From Clostridia bacterium (lineage in GTDB: Bacteria; Bacillota; Clostridia; Oscillospirales; Acutalibacteraceae), in the NCBI GenBank assembly GCA_900755895.1, contig CAAEIG010000002.1, positions 1-56,332 of the forward strand: a DNA stretch of 56,332 bases. The letters are read 5' to 3'. Shown one piece after another: positions 33,292 to 42,222 of the stretch. The notes under the pieces were generated by a model. It searched no databases and had not been told where the DNA came from. It was given only the letters and a program-made list of their open reading frames with translations. A program made the position numbers and the translations under genes. Position 1 is the stretch's first letter; each line of letters opens with the position of its first letter.

Positions 33292-34599
33292 TTACTGCTG
33301 GCTCAGCCGGTACACAGCTGCCCCATGCTTGGGCAACACAGCAGCCAGCTTTTCCTCAACAGTCCCCTGGTCCTGATGGGTCCACAGCTCCCGGGCGGTG
33401 TATGCGCCAGAAAGCTCCAGCTCCTTAAAGCAGGCGGTGATCTCCTGCTCCTGGTCCGACAGGTTGAACAGCGCCACATAGACGCTGCCATCCCGGGTGT
33501 CCACACTCCGCCAGGCGCAGGCCTTCTCGGTGCGGTAGATCTGGTGGGCTCCTTCGCCAAAGCGATGCATATCCAGGATCTCCCGGTTGGTCAGCAGGCT
33601 GAGGGTAAACTCGTCATTCTCCCGCATTTCGCCGCCCATAATCAGCGGGCTGCGGAAGATGCACCACAAACTCATCATGGTGATCTGCTCTTCCGGGGTG
33701 AACTTGGTCCAGGTGCTCTCCTGAGAGAAGCCCCGCAAATGCAGCCGGATCCGCCCCAAGGGCAGCATATCGCAGTCAGGCCAGCAGCCCGGGGATACCT
33801 GGCGCTCCCACACCTCGCAGCGCCAGAACATCTCCTGCAGCAGGTCCCAGCGATCCCAGAAATCGTCGGTAATCCGCCACATATTGGCGTTCTGCCGCAG
33901 ATGCCATGCCTTGTCGATCACAGCCGGTCCCGGGGACAGGCTGAGCACCATATCCCTGCCGCACTTATCAATGGCCTTGCGGATCATCTCGATCTCCGCC
34001 GCTCCGGAATAGGGGTTGTCCGGGTAGGCATTGGTATTGCAGATGTCGTCCACCTTGACGAAGTCCACTCCCCAGGAGGCGTACAGCTCAAACAGGGAGT
34101 CGTAATAGGCCTGGGCGCCTTCCTTGGAGGCGTCCACGCCGTACATATCCGTATTCCACCGGCACACAGAGGCGCTGGAGGCGATCTTATCACAGGTGGT
34201 ATTGGTGCCCTTCACCGGCAGATGCTTATGCACTGCCAGCCGGGGCACTCCCCGCATGATGTGGATACCGAACTTCAGCCCCATGTTGTGGATCTGCTCA
34301 GCAATGGGCCCAAAGCCCTTGCCCCCCGCTGCAGACGGGAACCGCTCCACCGCAGGCAGCTGCCTGCCGTACTCGTCCAGGGTCAGCCAGGCAAAGGGCA
34401 CATAGTCCGGCTGATACCGCCCGGCAGTGGGCTCGCTCCACTGGATGTCGCACACCACGTACTCCCAACCGTAATCCTTCAGATGCTGGGCCATATACTG
34501 GGCGTTGCCCAGCAGCTGTTCCTCATTGACGCTGGGGCCGTAGCAGTCCCAGCTGTTCCACCCCATGGGCGGGGTGAGGGCCACGTTGTCTTTTCTCAT
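33292..34599 (-). CDS. GH27 alpha-galactosidase
   Basis: This 435-residue cytoplasmic glycoside hydrolase removes terminal alpha-galactosyl units (raffinose or melibiose type). The N-terminal PPMGWNSWD, the nucleophile D184 in FVKVDDI and the acid/base region WRITDDFWD (D245/D246) match family GH27; a beta-sandwich domain follows (about 345-435). No signal peptide is visible, so the substrate must be imported. GAGAGGAGA lies before the ATG. It lies 25 bases after a GntR/AraR-like regulator and is probably cotranscribed from the promoter at 35753-35781. No transporter is adjacent. Confidence 0.93.
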   Translation of the reverse strand: MRKDNVALTPPMGWNSWDCYGPSVNEEQLLGNAQYMAQHLKDYGWEYVVCDIQWSEPTAGRYQPDYVPFAWLTLDEYGRQLPAVERFPSAAGGKGFGPIAEQIHNMGLKFGIHIMRGVPRLAVHKHLPVKGTNTTCDKIASSASVCRWNTDMYGVDASKEGAQAYYDSLFELYASWGVDFVKVDDICNTNAYPDNPYSGAAEIEMIRKAIDKCGRDMVLSLSPGPAVIDKAWHLRQNANMWRITDDFWDRWDLLQEMFWRCEVWERQVSPGCWPDCDMLPLGRIRLHLRGFSQESTWTKFTPEEQITMMSLWCIFRSPLIMGGEMRENDEFTLSLLTNREILDMHRFGEGAHQIYRTEKACAWRSVDTRDGSVYVALFNLSDQEQEITACFKELELSGAYTARELWTHQDQGTVEEKLAAVLPKHGAAVYRLSQQ

Positions 34600-34624
34600 T
34601 GGTTTCTCCTCTCATTCCGGCGGG

Positions 34625-35695
34625 TCACACAGATTCCCGCTCCACTAAATTCCAATCCAGGGTCACGCTCTTCTCCTCGTGACCGGCCATCATACTGATT
34701 AACTTTCTGGCGGCACAGGCTCCCAGGCTCTCCTTGGGATGGGCAAAGGAAGTCAGTCCCACTGTGGCCAGCGCACCCAGAGGGCTGTCGTCAAAGCTGA
34801 TGATCGCCTTGTCCCCGGGCACTTGCAGCCCGTGAGACACCAACGCCTTTTCCAGCTTGACCGCCACCTCGTCGTTATAGCACACCACCGCCGTGCAGGA
34901 AGAGATCTTCTCCAGCAGCCGGGTGACCACATACTCTTCGGAAAGCAGGCTCTCCCGGTTGGCGGAGTTGAACCAACTGACCCACTGATCCTGCAGGGGC
35001 AGGCCGTTTTTCAGCAGCCCCTGGGTGTAGCCGTAATACCGGTCCAACCCCTGAATATCATCGTTCTTAAAGATACCTCCGATGCGCCGGTGTCCCTTGG
35101 CCAGCAGGTACTCCACTGCCTCAAAGCCTCCCTGACGGTCGTCCATGGTGACGGACACGCAGCTGCGCAGAGCAGGGTAATAGCCGTTGAAAAACACCAC
35201 GGGAATCCCCATCTCCTGAAGCTTTTCGTACAGGGGCAGATTGGGATTGGGCAGGGCGCTTTTGGTGCCCTCCACAATGAGGCCGTCGATCTTTTTCTCC
35301 ATGCACTCCTTGAGGATGCGCCGCTCGTTGTCCACCTGGTTCCGGGTGGCAAAGAGCAGGGGGAAAAAGCCCTCCTCAGAAAGCTCTCCCTCAATACCCC
35401 GCAGAATGGAGGGGAAAATGTACTCGCTGATGTAGGTGGCAATGACTCCAACATTCCAGGTCCGCCGGGGACGGGGCTCCGTGCGGTGGACATAGGTGCC
35501 GCTGCCCTGCCGCCGCTGGATCAGCCCTTCCTGCTCCAGCAGGGAGAGGGCCTGGCGGACAGTCTGACGGCTCATGCCAAACTGAGCGGCCATCTCGTTT
35601 TCCCCGGGCAGGCACTGGCCGTTCTGGTACACTCCCCGCAGGATGCTTTTCTTCAGCTGTTCGAACAGCTGAATGTACTTTGCCTTCTCCTTCAT
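34625..35695 (-). CDS. GntR-family regulator with sugar-binding domain (AraR-like)
   Basis: This 356-residue regulator has an N-terminal GntR winged helix (about 5-70; PGENEMAAQFGMSRQTVRQA) and a C-terminal periplasmic-binding-protein-like domain (about 80-350; NVGVIATYISEY, FDDSPLGALATVGLTSF). AraR of Bacillus has the same layout and responds to a sugar. The ATG at 35695 lies 8 bases after AAGGAG; the upstream GTG overlaps that site. It probably represses itself and the downstream alpha-galactosidase through the palindrome at 35744-35753, with a galactoside or related sugar as inducer. Confidence 0.9.
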   Translation of the reverse strand: MKEKAKYIQLFEQLKKSILRGVYQNGQCLPGENEMAAQFGMSRQTVRQALSLLEQEGLIQRRQGSGTYVHRTEPRPRRTWNVGVIATYISEYIFPSILRGIEGELSEEGFFPLLFATRNQVDNERRILKECMEKKIDGLIVEGTKSALPNPNLPLYEKLQEMGIPVVFFNGYYPALRSCVSVTMDDRQGGFEAVEYLLAKGHRRIGGIFKNDDIQGLDRYYGYTQGLLKNGLPLQDQWVSWFNSANRESLLSEEYVVTRLLEKISSCTAVVCYNDEVAVKLEKALVSHGLQVPGDKAIISFDDSPLGALATVGLTSFAHPKESLGACAARKLISMMAGHEEKSVTLDWNLVERESV

Positions 35696-35743
35696 GGGCG
35701 TCACTCCTTCTTTCGCCGGAGCAATTCTCCAGCCCCAAAAAGT

Positions 35744-35753
35744 TGTACTTACA
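35744..35753. promoter_or_regulatory. candidate AraR-like operator
   Basis: TGTACTTACA contains TGTA and TACA as an inverted repeat around CT and resembles the core of the Bacillus AraR site (TTGTACGTACAA). It directly follows the -10 in the direction of transcription. Confidence 0.5.
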
Positions 35754-35781
35754 TTTTACGGGATTCCCTGGGGGATGTCAA
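35753..35781 (-). promoter_or_regulatory. promoter of the GntR regulator and alpha-galactosidase
   Basis: On the minus strand a perfect TTGACA (35781-35776) and TAAAAT (35758-35753) are 17 bases apart. Confidence 0.85.
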
Positions 35782-35809
35782 GAAAGTTCGGCGTTTTTCC
35801 GGGGGTTGA

Positions 35810-36235
35810 TTACTCCTTCACACCCACGGCCTCCAGGATCTGCCCGTGGTACTGGGGACAGGCCTTTTTCAGGGACACCGGCCGCCCATTGGGGCCGATA
35901 AAACAGTGCTGGGTGCGGCCCACACACCGCAGGGTTCCCGTGGCCAAATCCCGCACCTGATAGGTGAAGGCGATCCGGGTGCCGGTGTAGCTCTCCACCC
36001 GGGTCTCGATCTCCACAGTCTCGCCAAACCGGGTCATGGTGCGGTACTCCGCCTCGGCTTTGAGCACCGGGCTCATTACCCCCAGTGCCTCCATCCTGTC
36101 ATAGCCGAAGCCACCCTCCTCCATCAGGGCAGTTCGGGCCTCCTCAAACCAGCGGATGTAGTTGGAATGATGGACACAATTCATCTTGTCCGTTTCATAA
36201 TATTGCACTTTATGGGTATACATGATTGACTCCAT
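35810..36235 (-). CDS. acyl-CoA thioesterase (hotdog fold, YbgC/FadM-like)
   Basis: This 141-residue 4HBT-family thioesterase has the family's N-terminal pattern YYETDKMNCVHHSNYIRWFE, with the position D-x-x-x-x-V-H-H-x-N-Y typical of the 4-hydroxybenzoyl-CoA thioesterase branch (the usual Gly before Val is absent). It should hydrolyse a short or medium acyl-CoA thioester in the cytoplasm. The start at 36235 follows AAGGGAG; the in-frame ATG at 36223 is an alternative. It is divergent from the dehydratase activase gene. A palindrome covers its -10. Confidence 0.88.
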   Translation of the reverse strand: MESIMYTHKVQYYETDKMNCVHHSNYIRWFEEARTALMEEGGFGYDRMEALGVMSPVLKAEAEYRTMTRFGETVEIETRVESYTGTRIAFTYQVRDLATGTLRCVGRTQHCFIGPNGRPVSLKKACPQYHGQILEAVGVKE

Positions 36236-36259
36236 CTTCGCTCGCTCCCTTCTCTTGTG

Positions 36260-36272
36260 GAGTATTATACTC
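36260..36272. promoter_or_regulatory. palindrome over the thioesterase -10 box
   Basis: GAGTATTATACTC is a perfect 6-1-6 inverted repeat that contains the minus-strand TATAAT (36269-36264). The -35 is weak (TTTTCT at 17 bases). The remaining divergent gap to 36543 shows a hairpin at 36476-36518 and no clear plus-strand promoter. Confidence 0.45.
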
Positions 36273-36475
36273 CCCCCGGCCCTCAAAGAAAAGGGATTTC
36301 TTCCTGGCATTTCCACGGCAGGACCGGAGGCTTTCAGTTGATTTTTGCTGCAAAAAATGATACTATGATTTTGTACAGCCTTTCAACAAATTTCGCATCA
36401 GTAAAACTTGAGAAATGTTCTTAAAAACGCGGCGGCTTCTGTAAGGATTATAGACTTTTTCACAGACATCCCGCC

Positions 36476-36518
36476 GCGGCGCACCCTTGGGGAACAGCCT
36501 CAAGGAAGTGGGCGCCGC
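36476..36518 (+). promoter_or_regulatory. leader hairpin before the dehydratase activase gene
   Basis: GCGGCGC (36476-36482) and GCGCCGC (36512-36518) close a stem enclosing an inner hairpin with complementary CTTG and CAAG segments, ending just before the ribosome binding site GGAAAGG. No T tract follows, so control of translation is more likely than termination. Confidence 0.45.
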
Positions 36519-36543
36519 TTTCGGAAAGGATGATTGAAAAAAG

Positions 36544-39468
36544 ATGAAGATCGGTTTGGACGTGGGCTCCACCACCCTGAAGTGCATGGTGTATGACCGG
36601 CAAGGGCAACCGGTATATCAAGAGTACGAGCGGCACTACTCCCAAATTGCGGAGAAAGCCTCGGGAATGCTCACCCGGATTCAGGAGAAATTCCCCCAGG
36701 AAAAGCGGGCCAGCCTCTGCGTATCGGGTTCAGCTGGCATGGGCCTGGCCGAGGATCTGGGCATCCCCTTTGTCCAGGAGGTGTACGCCACCCGCACCGC
36801 CACCAAGAAGTACATCCCCGATGCGGACGTGGTCATTGAGCTGGGAGGCGAGGACGCCAAAATCCTCTTCCTCACCGGCTCCATGGAAGTGCGCATGAAC
36901 GGCTCCTGTGCCGGCGGCACCGGCGCCTTCATCGACCAGATGGCCACCCTGCTCTCCATCACCCCCGATGAGCTGAACACCATCGCCGGGCAGAGCCAGC
37001 GCTCTTACAGCATTGCCTCCCGGTGCGGCGTGTTCGCCAAATCGGACATTCAGGCCCTCTTAAACCAGGGCGCTCAGAAAAATGACATTGCTCAGAGCAT
37101 CCTCACCGCCGTGGTGAACCAGACCATTGCCGGTCTGGCCCAGGGCCGGGAGATCACCGGCAAGGTGGTGTATCTGGGCGGACCTCTGACCTTCCTGTCC
37201 CAGCTGCGGGCAGCTTTTGACAGGATCTTGGGCGTGGAGGGCATCTACCCGGAAAACTCCCTGTACTATGTGGCGGCGGGCGCGGCCCTGGCCGGCACGG
37301 GCGAGGAGTTTGACCTGGCTGAGATCACCGACCGGATCGCTCATTACAGCTCCAGCCACCACTACCAGAGCAGCGCTGCCCTGTTCCACGATGAGGAGGA
37401 GTACGAGGAATTCACCCTCCGCCACCAGAAGGACTCCGTGCCCACTGACGCCCCCCTGCTGGAGGACAAAATCGCCTATGTGGGCATTGACGCCGGTTCC
37501 ACCACGGTGAAGGCCGTGGCCATCAACTCCAACGAAGAGATCATCTACTCCCGGTACCTGCCCAACTCCGGCAACCCGGTACCCTTGGCCAAGGACTTCC
37601 TCTCCGACCTGTATGAGAAGTTCCCCGGCATCCAGATCCGCTCCTCCGCCTCCACCGGCTACGGCGAGGAGATCATCAAGAACGCCTTCGGCCTGGATAT
37701 GGGCGTGGTGGAGACCATCGCCCACTTCACCGCCGCTAAGAAATTTGAACCCCAGGTGGACTTCATCATCGACATCGGCGGCCAGGACATCAAATGTTTT
37801 AAGATTAAAAACGGCACCATTGACAATATCTTTTTGAACGAGGCATGTTCCTCCGGCTGCGGCAGCTTTTTGCAGACCTTCGCCGGTGCCCTGGGCTACC
37901 AGATGGCAGACTTCGCCAAGCTGGGCCTCTTCGCTGACAGCCCCGTGGACCTGGGCTCCCGCTGCACCGTGTTCATGAACTCCTCGGTGAAGCAGGCCCA
38001 AAAGGACGGCGCCTCCATTGAGAACATCTCCGCAGGACTTTCCACCAGCGTGGTGAAAAACGCCCTGTACAAGGTCATCCGTGTCACCGACGCCAAGAGC
38101 CTTGGAGACCACATTGTGGTCCAGGGCGGCACCTTCTTAAATGATGCGGTGCTGAGAGCCTTTGAAAAGGAGATTGGCAAGTATGTGATCCGGCCCTCCG
38201 TCTCCGGGCTGATGGGCGCTTACGGCGCGGCTCTTTACTCCAAGGAGAAGGGCCGGGGCGAGAGCTCCATCATCGGGCCCGAGGATCTAAAAGCCTTCAC
38301 CCACGAGGTCAAGGCCATCACCTGCAACGGCTGCGAGAACCACTGCCGCCTGACGGTGAACACCTTTGCCAACGGCGCCCGGTACATTGCCGGCAACCGC
38401 TGCGACAAGCCCTTGAAAAAGAGCACCCCCACTGCCCAGTACAACCTGTACGACTACAAAAAGGAGCTTTTGGCCTCCTACGCCCCCTGTGAAGGCCCCC
38501 GGGGCACCATCGGCATCCCCATGGGTCTGAATATGTTCGAGCTGTTCCCCTTCTGGTACACCTTCTTCACCAAGCTGGGCTTTGGAGTGATCCACTCCCC
38601 CGAGTCCGACCGGAAGCTCTACTTCCGAGGCCAGCACACCATCCCCTCGGATACGGTGTGCTATCCGGCCAAGCTGATGCACGGTCATATTGAGGCGCTA
38701 CTGGATAGGAACCCCGACGCCATCTTCTACCCCTGCATGAGCTACAACCTGGATGAGCACCTGGGGGATAACCACTATAACTGCCCGGTGGTGGCCTACT
38801 ACCCGGAGGTGTTGGACGCCAACATCGCCGCCTTGGAGGATGTGAAGTTCATCTACGACTATGTGGGCCTCCATCGCCGGAAGGACTTCCCCGGGAAGAT
38901 GACCAACATCCTGTCCCGGTACTTTGACCCCATTCCGGAAAAAGAGGTGAAAGCCGCCTCTGATGCAGCCTACGAAGAGTATTACGCTCACATGGAGCGC
39001 ATCCATAAAAAGGGCCAGGAGTACCTTGCCCTGGCCAAGGAAAAAAATTTGCCGGTGATCGTGCTGTCCGGACGTCCCTACCACCTGGACAGCGAGATCA
39101 ACCACGGCATTGACAAGCTGATCTGCGAGTGCGGCGCCGTGGTGGTCACCGAGGACTCCGTCAGCGAGCTGGAGCGCAAATTCGCCACTGGCGTCTTGAA
39201 CCAGTGGACCTACCATGCCCGGCTCTACGCCGCCGCCAAGTATGTGGTGGATTCCGGCGACAAGCGGATCAACCTGGTGCAACTGGTGTCCTTTGGCTGC
39301 GGCGTGGACGCCATCACCGGTGACGAAGTCCGGTCCATCCTGGAGGAGGGCGACCGGATCTATACCCAGATCAAGATTGACGAAATCACCAACCTGGGCG
39401 CAGTGCGCATCCGTCTGCGCAGCCTCTTCGCCGCCCTGGGATTGGGCAGTGAGGCAGCGCCAAACTAA
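36544..39468 (+). CDS. 2-hydroxyacyl-CoA dehydratase activase-like protein, large N-terminal part
   Basis: This 974-residue protein has two ASKHA/BcrAD-type activase domains in tandem (about 1-260, DVGSTTLK; about 310-575, GIDAGSTTVKA) followed by a DUF2229-like domain (about 600-960). Both activase domains keep the cysteine positions expected to hold a bridging [4Fe-4S] cluster: C122 and C161 in the first, C435/C439 and C474 in the second. Activases use ATP to drive single-electron transfer to a dehydratase. As I recall, homologues in many clostridia are single chains of about 1400 residues; here the C-terminal part is a separate gene (39839-41146). GGAAAGGATG precedes the start. The true substrate is unknown. 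Confidence 0.9.
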   Translation: MKIGLDVGSTTLKCMVYDRQGQPVYQEYERHYSQIAEKASGMLTRIQEKFPQEKRASLCVSGSAGMGLAEDLGIPFVQEVYATRTATKKYIPDADVVIELGGEDAKILFLTGSMEVRMNGSCAGGTGAFIDQMATLLSITPDELNTIAGQSQRSYSIASRCGVFAKSDIQALLNQGAQKNDIAQSILTAVVNQTIAGLAQGREITGKVVYLGGPLTFLSQLRAAFDRILGVEGIYPENSLYYVAAGAALAGTGEEFDLAEITDRIAHYSSSHHYQSSAALFHDEEEYEEFTLRHQKDSVPTDAPLLEDKIAYVGIDAGSTTVKAVAINSNEEIIYSRYLPNSGNPVPLAKDFLSDLYEKFPGIQIRSSASTGYGEEIIKNAFGLDMGVVETIAHFTAAKKFEPQVDFIIDIGGQDIKCFKIKNGTIDNIFLNEACSSGCGSFLQTFAGALGYQMADFAKLGLFADSPVDLGSRCTVFMNSSVKQAQKDGASIENISAGLSTSVVKNALYKVIRVTDAKSLGDHIVVQGGTFLNDAVLRAFEKEIGKYVIRPSVSGLMGAYGAALYSKEKGRGESSIIGPEDLKAFTHEVKAITCNGCENHCRLTVNTFANGARYIAGNRCDKPLKKSTPTAQYNLYDYKKELLASYAPCEGPRGTIGIPMGLNMFELFPFWYTFFTKLGFGVIHSPESDRKLYFRGQHTIPSDTVCYPAKLMHGHIEALLDRNPDAIFYPCMSYNLDEHLGDNHYNCPVVAYYPEVLDANIAALEDVKFIYDYVGLHRRKDFPGKMTNILSRYFDPIPEKEVKAASDAAYEEYYAHMERIHKKGQEYLALAKEKNLPVIVLSGRPYHLDSEINHGIDKLICECGAVVVTEDSVSELERKFATGVLNQWTYHARLYAAAKYVVDSGDKRINLVQLVSFGCGVDAITGDEVRSILEEGDRIYTQIKIDEITNLGAVRIRLRSLFAALGLGSEAAPN

Positions 39469-39594
39469 AAAAGTTTTTGGGGCGCCTTTTTTCAAAAAGC
39501 TGCGACCTTAACAGCAAAGCGCAGCTTTGCAAAGAAAAGCAGCGAGGACGGCGCGCCAGCGCAAAGCGCTGTAGCCGCTCCGAGCGGACGGCCA
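39468..39594 (+). repeat. gene-edge structured repeat, copy 9 (short subtype)
   Basis: It starts at the activase stop codon. The first hairpin is imperfect, the second is absent, the third is GCAAAGC/GCTTTGC (a sequence replacement of the usual CCGGC stem), and the inner part of the last is CAGCGC/GCGCTG followed by TAG. Confidence 0.8.
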
Positions 39595-39660
39595 GCACTC
39601 AGCCGCCTGTAAGCCAACAAAGCCGTCGTGTTTGGTGCGCTTATGGGAGACAAGGGAGAA

Positions 39661-39803
39661 CCGTCCGTGCCTTGGCCTATGGGCTTCGCGCCGTGCGGCC
39701 CGCGGCACTGCATTATTTTGCGGCTTCGCCGTTTCAGACCGCAGGGCTCTGCCCCGCACCCTGCCGCCTTTGAAAAGGCGGGCGAAACTTTTTCTCGCCT
39801 TCG
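39661..39803 (-). repeat. gene-edge structured repeat, copy 10 (long subtype)
   Basis: Read on the minus strand, arms are CCGCCTTT/AAAGGCGG, GCGGGGC/GCCCTGC, CGGC/GCCG and GTGCC/GGCAC. It faces copy 9, and its edge is near the start of the next gene. No terminator or promoter is visible between the two copies. Confidence 0.8.
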
Positions 39804-39838
39804 GCGCACCGGTTCGCTTGCAGAAAGGAGACTTTTCC

Positions 39839-41146
39839 ATGTCCGACAACGCAAACCGGGTGGAATTCACCCGGGAAATGAAAAAAGATTACACCATCAT
39901 CACCCCCAACATGGCTCCCATCCACTTTGAGCTCATCAAGAATGTGCTGGAGAGCTTTGGGTTCCATATCGAGCTGCTGCGCACCACCGGCCGGGAGATC
40001 GTGGACGAGGGGCTTAAATATGTCCACAACGACACCTGCTACCCCGCACTGCTGTCCATCGGCCAGCTGATGCACGCCCTGCACAGCGGCAAGTACGACC
40101 TGCACAAGGTGGCCCTCATCATGACCCAGACCGGCGGTGGATGCCGGGCCTCCAACTACATCCACCTGCTGCGCAAAGCCCTGAAAAAGGACGGCCTGGA
40201 CTTCATCCCCGTGATCTCCGTGAACCTGTCCGGCCTGGAGTCCAACCCCGGATTCAAGATCACCCTGCCCATGATCCGCCGGGCCATCGCCGCCCTGACC
40301 TACGGCGACCTGCTGATGCTCCTCAAAAACCAGACCAAGCCCTACGAGGTCACCCCCGGCGAGAGCGACGATCTGGTAAAAAGCTGGATCCAAAAGCTCA
40401 CCAAGCTCTTTGAGCAGGGCAAGGCCTTCTCCCAGCGGGAGGTGCGGGAGTACTTCGACCAGATCGCCCAGTCCTTTGCTGACGTGAAGCGCCGGGACGT
40501 GGTGAAAACCAAAGTGGGCGTGGTGGGCGAAATCTACGTCAAATATTCCCCCCTGGCCAACAACGACTTGGAGCAGTTCCTCTTTGAGCAGGACTGCGAA
40601 GTCATGGTGCCGGGAATCCTGGCTTTCATGATCTTCAAGGTGGATAACCGGTTGGAGGATATCAACCTCTACGGCGGAAACCAGGCGAAAAAGCAGGTCT
40701 GCACCCTGCTGAAATGGTACTTCACCAAGTATGAGACCGACCTCATTGCGGCGGTGAAGAAGTTCCCGCAGTTCACCGCCCCCGCCCCCTATTCCCACCT
40801 GAAGGAGCTGGCCGGAAAGGTCATCGGCTACGGCTGCAAGATGGGTGAGGGCTGGCTGCTCACCGCCGAGGCCATGGAGCTGGTGGAGAGCGGCTACGGC
40901 AACGTGGTATGCGCCCAGCCCTTTGGGTGCCTGCCCAACCACATTGTGGGCAAGGGGATGATCCGCAAGGTCAAGAAGATCTATCCCCAGTCCAATATTG
41001 TGCCCATCGACTACGACCCCAGCGCCACCCAGGTTAACCAGGAAAACCGCATCAAGCTGATGCTGGCGGTTGCCCGGGAACAGCAGCGGGACCGGGAAGA
41101 GGCTCAGGCCGGCGCCTCCGCCCAGCCCACCCCTGCCCAGGCGTAA
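39839..41146 (+). CDS. 2-hydroxyacyl-CoA dehydratase-like protein, split-off C-terminal part
   Basis: This 435-residue protein resembles the C-terminal, dehydratase-component-like portion of the large activase-related proteins: IITPNMAPIHFELIKNVL near the N-terminus, HNDTCYPALLSIGQ, TQTGGGCRASNYIHLLR and CAQPFGCLPNHIVGKGM. Conserved cysteines (in DTCYP, GGGCRAS, AQPFGCL) could bind an iron-sulfur cluster. The start at 39839 follows AAAGGAG. The reading frame differs from the upstream gene and 370 bases of repeats separate them, so this is a real gene split. A low-complexity Ala/Pro/Gln tail ends it. The two products are expected to work as one complex. Confidence 0.88.
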   Translation: MSDNANRVEFTREMKKDYTIITPNMAPIHFELIKNVLESFGFHIELLRTTGREIVDEGLKYVHNDTCYPALLSIGQLMHALHSGKYDLHKVALIMTQTGGGCRASNYIHLLRKALKKDGLDFIPVISVNLSGLESNPGFKITLPMIRRAIAALTYGDLLMLLKNQTKPYEVTPGESDDLVKSWIQKLTKLFEQGKAFSQREVREYFDQIAQSFADVKRRDVVKTKVGVVGEIYVKYSPLANNDLEQFLFEQDCEVMVPGILAFMIFKVDNRLEDINLYGGNQAKKQVCTLLKWYFTKYETDLIAAVKKFPQFTAPAPYSHLKELAGKVIGYGCKMGEGWLLTAEAMELVESGYGNVVCAQPFGCLPNHIVGKGMIRKVKKIYPQSNIVPIDYDPSATQVNQENRIKLMLAVAREQQRDREEAQAGASAQPTPAQA

Positions 41147-41202
41147 TCGGGAGAGGTTGTTGGGAGAGTTTTCCACAGGAAAAGAGAGAGGATGTTAACA
41201 CG

Positions 41203-42063
41203 ATGGCACAACGCAAAGTGATTCTCAGCGCGGACAGCACCTGTGACCTGGGGGAGGAACTCAAAGCCAGGTACGATGTGCAGTACTATCCCTTCCACAT
41301 CATTCTGGAGGGAAAGGATTACCAGGACAACGTGGACATTCACGTGCCGGAGATCTTCCAGGCCTATTACGACAGAAAATCCCTGCCCCGGACGGCGGCC
41401 ATCAACGTGGAGGAGTATGTGGAGTACTTCCGCCCCTGGGTGGACCAGGGATACGACGTGATCCACTTCTGCCTGGGTGGGGCGCTGTCCAGCTCTCAGC
41501 GGAACTGCGTGCTGGCAGCCCGGGAGCTGGGCGGCCACGTATTCCCCATTGACAGCTGCAACCTGTCCACGGGCATCGGCCTGCAGATCATCGAAGCGGG
41601 GGAGCGAATTGCCGCCGGCATGTCCGGCGCAGAGGTGGCAGAGGCCATGAAGGCCATCACTCCCAATTGCCACGCCAGCTTTATCCTGGACACCCTGGAG
41701 TTCATGCGGGCGGGAGGACGGTGCTCCACCATTGTGGCGGTGGGAGCCAATCTGCTGGCCCTGAAGCCCTGTATTGAGGTCAACAGCGCCGACGGCTCCA
41801 TGCACGTGGGCAAAAAATACCGGGGCCCGCTGAAAAAGGTACTGGCCCAATACGTCCGGGACAAATTGGCCCAGTACCCCAACATCAAACGGGATCACTT
41901 GTTCATCACCTACACCACCATTGACCCCAGTTATGTGGACCTGGTGCGCCAGACGGTCCAGGAAGTGATGGATTTCAAGGAAATCCACATCACCACCGCC
42001 AGCTGCACCATCGCCAGTCACTGCGGTCCCAACACCTTGGGGATCCTCTTTGAAACGGAATAA
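41203..42063 (+). CDS. DegV-family fatty-acid-binding protein
   Basis: DegV/FakB proteins bind a fatty acid and, in characterised cases, present it to the FakA kinase for phospholipid synthesis. The 286-residue sequence has the N-terminal SADSTCDL motif, LPRTAAINVEEYVEYF and the fatty-acid site region GGALSSSQRN; a C-terminal HCGPNTLGILF is typical. AGAGAGGATG lies before the start. It starts 56 bases after the dehydratase-like gene with no promoter in between that I can see, so it is probably cotranscribed, and it ends at a strong terminator. Confidence 0.93.
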   Translation: MAQRKVILSADSTCDLGEELKARYDVQYYPFHIILEGKDYQDNVDIHVPEIFQAYYDRKSLPRTAAINVEEYVEYFRPWVDQGYDVIHFCLGGALSSSQRNCVLAARELGGHVFPIDSCNLSTGIGLQIIEAGERIAAGMSGAEVAEAMKAITPNCHASFILDTLEFMRAGGRCSTIVAVGANLLALKPCIEVNSADGSMHVGKKYRGPLKKVLAQYVRDKLAQYPNIKRDHLFITYTTIDPSYVDLVRQTVQEVMDFKEIHITTASCTIASHCGPNTLGILFETE

Positions 42064-42073
42064 GCCCTTCTTG

Positions 42074-42103
42074 GCGGCCTCCCTTTTGGGAGGCCGCTTT
42101 TTT
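42074..42103 (+). terminator. terminator of the dehydratase-degV operon
   Basis: GCGGCCTCCC and GGGAGGCCGC pair around a TTTT loop and are followed by six T. Confidence 0.9.
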
Positions 42104-42222
42104 GCTTTTTTAGGATTCCACCGGCTTCGGCCTTTCCCCGTAAAATTCGGGGGAGTTCGCTCAGGGCTTTTTGCCCAAAACGCCGAAATTGCATATTCAA
42201 GCTGGGAATCTTGCAAAACCCA

